From Winogradskyella pacifica (GTDB lineage Bacteria; Bacteroidota; Bacteroidia; Flavobacteriales; Flavobacteriaceae): a DNA stretch of 64,000 bases. The stretch is taken from positions 124,001 to 188,000 of the forward strand of contig NZ_JABFDI010000005.1 in the NCBI RefSeq assembly GCF_013403915.1, given 5' to 3'. Both the position numbers and the translations under genes were made by a program. Positions 62,420-64,000 of the stretch are shown piece by piece; position 1 is the first letter of the stretch; the number at the start of each line of letters is the position of its first letter. The notes below the pieces were generated by a model, which saw nothing but the letters and a program-made list of their open reading frames with translations, was not told where the DNA came from and searched no databases.

Positions 62420-64000
62420 ATGTTTAAAACATTAAAAAACGACTTGCCTGCAAGTGTCGTTGTATTTTTCGTTGCACTACCCTTATGTTTGGGTATTGCT
62501 TTAGCCAGTGGAGCACCACTTTTTTCAGGAGTAATTGCTGGTGTAATTGGTGGAATTGTAGTAGGATCCTTAAGTGGTTCTAAATTAGGAGTTAGTGGGC
62601 CTGCAGCTGGTTTAGCAGCTATAGTATTAACAGCCATTGGTACTTTAGGTGGTTATGAAAACTTTTTAGTAGCTGTTGTATTAGGTGGAATTATTCAATT
62701 GCTATTTGGAGTATTAAAAGCCGGAATTATTGGCTATTATTTTCCGTCTTCTGTAATTAAAGGTATGCTTACAGGTATCGGAATCATCATTATTTTAAAA
62801 CAAATCCCTAACTTTTTTGGCTATGATGAAGAATCTGCTTGGGATTTAGAATTTTTTGAAATTGACGGTGGTAATACGTTTTCAGAGCTAATTTCTATGT
62901 TTAGTAACATACACCCTGGAGCTGCCTTAGTAGGAATTATAAGTTTATTACTATTAATACTTTGGGATAAGGTATTGACTAAGAAATCTAAAGTATTTGA
63001 AATTATTCAAGGGCCTTTCGTTGTCGTAGTTTTAGGGATAATATTCTTTACATTAACACAAAACCACGACGTACTTTCTATAGGAGGAAAACATATGGTA
63101 AGTGTTCCAATTCCTGATGATTTAGATTCTTTTATTGGTCAATTTAGCTTTCCTAATTTTGCTGTAATTACAAATTATGAAGTTTGGATTGTCGCTTTTA
63201 CCATTGCATTAGTGGCAAGTTTAGAAACCTTATTAAGCGTTGAAGCATCAGATAAACTTGATCCAGATAAGAACGTAACACCTACCAATAGAGAATTATT
63301 AGCACAAGGAACAGGTAATATTCTTTCAGGATTAATAGGAGGTCTTCCTGTAACTCAGGTAATTGTTCGAAGTTCTGCCAACATACAATCTGGTGGGAAA
63401 AGTAAAATGTCAACTATTATTCATGGATTTTTATTATTAATTTCTGTAATATTAATTCCAACGTTACTTAATAAGATTCCTTTATCAGTGTTAGCTGCAA
63501 TTTTATTAATCGTTGGTTATAAATTAGCAAAACCATCGTTATTCAAAAAGATGTATAATTTAGGATGGAAACAATCAGTTCCATTTTTTGCCACCGTAGT
63601 AGGAATCGTTTTTACAGATTTATTAGTTGGTATTGGTCTAGGATTAGCTGTTGGTATTGTTGTTATACTATTAAAAAGCTACCAAAACTCTCACTTCTTG
63701 CATATTGAAGATAACAGTAATGGAAAACACAAAATTAAGATGGCACTTGCTGAAGAAGTAACCTTCTTTAATAAAGGTGCAATTCTTAAAGAACTAGATA
63801 GTTTACCAAGAGATACGTATTTAGAGTTTGATGTTACAAAGACGAGGTACCTAGATTATGATATTATTGAAATTCTCGAAGATTTTGCCTTTAAAGCAAA
63901 AGAGAGAAATATAGATATCAAATTAGTTTCAAAACGTGGAGTTGTTGAAAATCCACCGAGTTTTATTGAGTTCTTTCAATTAAGACCTAAGTCTAATATA
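62420..64000 (+). CDS. SulP family inorganic anion transporter (partial, 3' end missing)
   Basis: 527 codons are open from ATG 62420 (MFKTLKNDLPASVVVFFVALPLCLGIALASGAP) to the window end without a stop. The membrane part has about ten to twelve helices with SulP features (GVIAGVIGGIVVGSLSGSKLGVSGPAAG, LIGGLPVTQVIVRSSANIQSG). The last 90 or so residues start a STAS-like domain. The substrate is sulfate, bicarbonate or another anion; in Bacteroidota these transporters often go with carbonic anhydrase, but the gene that would follow lies beyond the window. Confidence 0.93.
   Translation, partial: MFKTLKNDLPASVVVFFVALPLCLGIALASGAPLFSGVIAGVIGGIVVGSLSGSKLGVSGPAAGLAAIVLTAIGTLGGYENFLVAVVLGGIIQLLFGVLKAGIIGYYFPSSVIKGMLTGIGIIIILKQIPNFFGYDEESAWDLEFFEIDGGNTFSELISMFSNIHPGAALVGIISLLLLILWDKVLTKKSKVFEIIQGPFVVVVLGIIFFTLTQNHDVLSIGGKHMVSVPIPDDLDSFIGQFSFPNFAVITNYEVWIVAFTIALVASLETLLSVEASDKLDPDKNVTPTNRELLAQGTGNILSGLIGGLPVTQVIVRSSANIQSGGKSKMSTIIHGFLLLISVILIPTLLNKIPLSVLAAILLIVGYKLAKPSLFKKMYNLGWKQSVPFFATVVGIVFTDLLVGIGLGLAVGIVVILLKSYQNSHFLHIEDNSNGKHKIKMALAEEVTFFNKGAILKELDSLPRDTYLEFDVTKTRYLDYDIIEILEDFAFKAKERNIDIKLVSKRGVVENPPSFIEFFQLRPKSNI

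Noticed and set aside
1..64000. tRNA, rRNA, insertion sequence or prophage
   Set aside because: No cloverleaf, rRNA-like sequence, transposase or phage structural gene was found by reading the gaps and the protein products. Short tRNA-like folds in the AT-rich gaps cannot be fully excluded without a covariance-model search.

Overview
The window is a low-GC chromosomal segment from a Bacteroidota bacterium, most likely a marine member of Flavobacteriaceae. The signs are: type IX secretion (T9SS) type B sorting domains on two large adhesins, a TonB receptor paired with a DUF5689 lipoprotein, a complete Bat operon, a DUF1800/DUF1501 pair, an L21 protein with the C-terminal extension seen in this phylum, SdhC-A-B of the Bacteroidota type, and Bacteroidota promoters (TTG, about 19-20 bp, TAnnTTTG) with no obvious Shine-Dalgarno sites. 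I see no tRNA, rRNA, CRISPR array, transposase or prophage.

Layout. 1-2651: end of a serine hydrolase, a BrnQ carrier and a Dam-like methylase, tightly packed. 2719-5027: an EamA transporter and an Xaa-Pro aminopeptidase. 5427-8883: the succinate dehydrogenase operon. 8984-10756: a membrane-anchored MutS-like ATPase. 10908-11864: rplU-rpmA. 12163-15580: a pair of M16 peptidases, one with the zinc site and one without. 15639-17564: a second EamA transporter, a heavy-metal-domain lipoprotein and a small membrane protein. 17636-23130: a locus with a TonB receptor and DUF5689 lipoprotein facing a secreted endonuclease/exonuclease/phosphatase-fold enzyme. 23218-24318: a small membrane protein and a 0.66 kb gene-free stretch holding a possible small RNA.

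24319-42103: two paralogous secreted adhesins (667 aa and about 1971 aa) flank penicillin-binding protein 1C. The two adhesins carry a duplicated leader of about 93 bp. Beyond the second lie three small genes and an alpha-2-macroglobulin lipoprotein, the usual genomic partner of PBP1C, here separated from it by about 7.8 kb.

42408-51664: an antiquitin-type aldehyde dehydrogenase, two envelope proteins, the DUF1800/DUF1501 pair, an AlbA_2-domain protein, a four-helix-bundle protein of the rRNA intervening-sequence family, an SDR and an aldo/keto reductase. 51769-52335: a DUF4382 lipoprotein. 52556-61989: the Bat operon (MoxR, DUF58, a membrane protein, BatA, BatB, BatC, BatD, BatE), whose spacers hold CAGT-heptad and CACTGAGCGCAGTCGAA repeats. 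62038-64000: a small membrane protein and a SulP anion transporter cut by the window end.

Most of the window is core metabolism and cell-envelope biology. The less ordinary parts are the duplicated adhesin leader around PBP1C, the possible extracellular nucleic-acid or phosphodiester scavenging locus, the complementary M16 pair and the families of short palindromic repeats.
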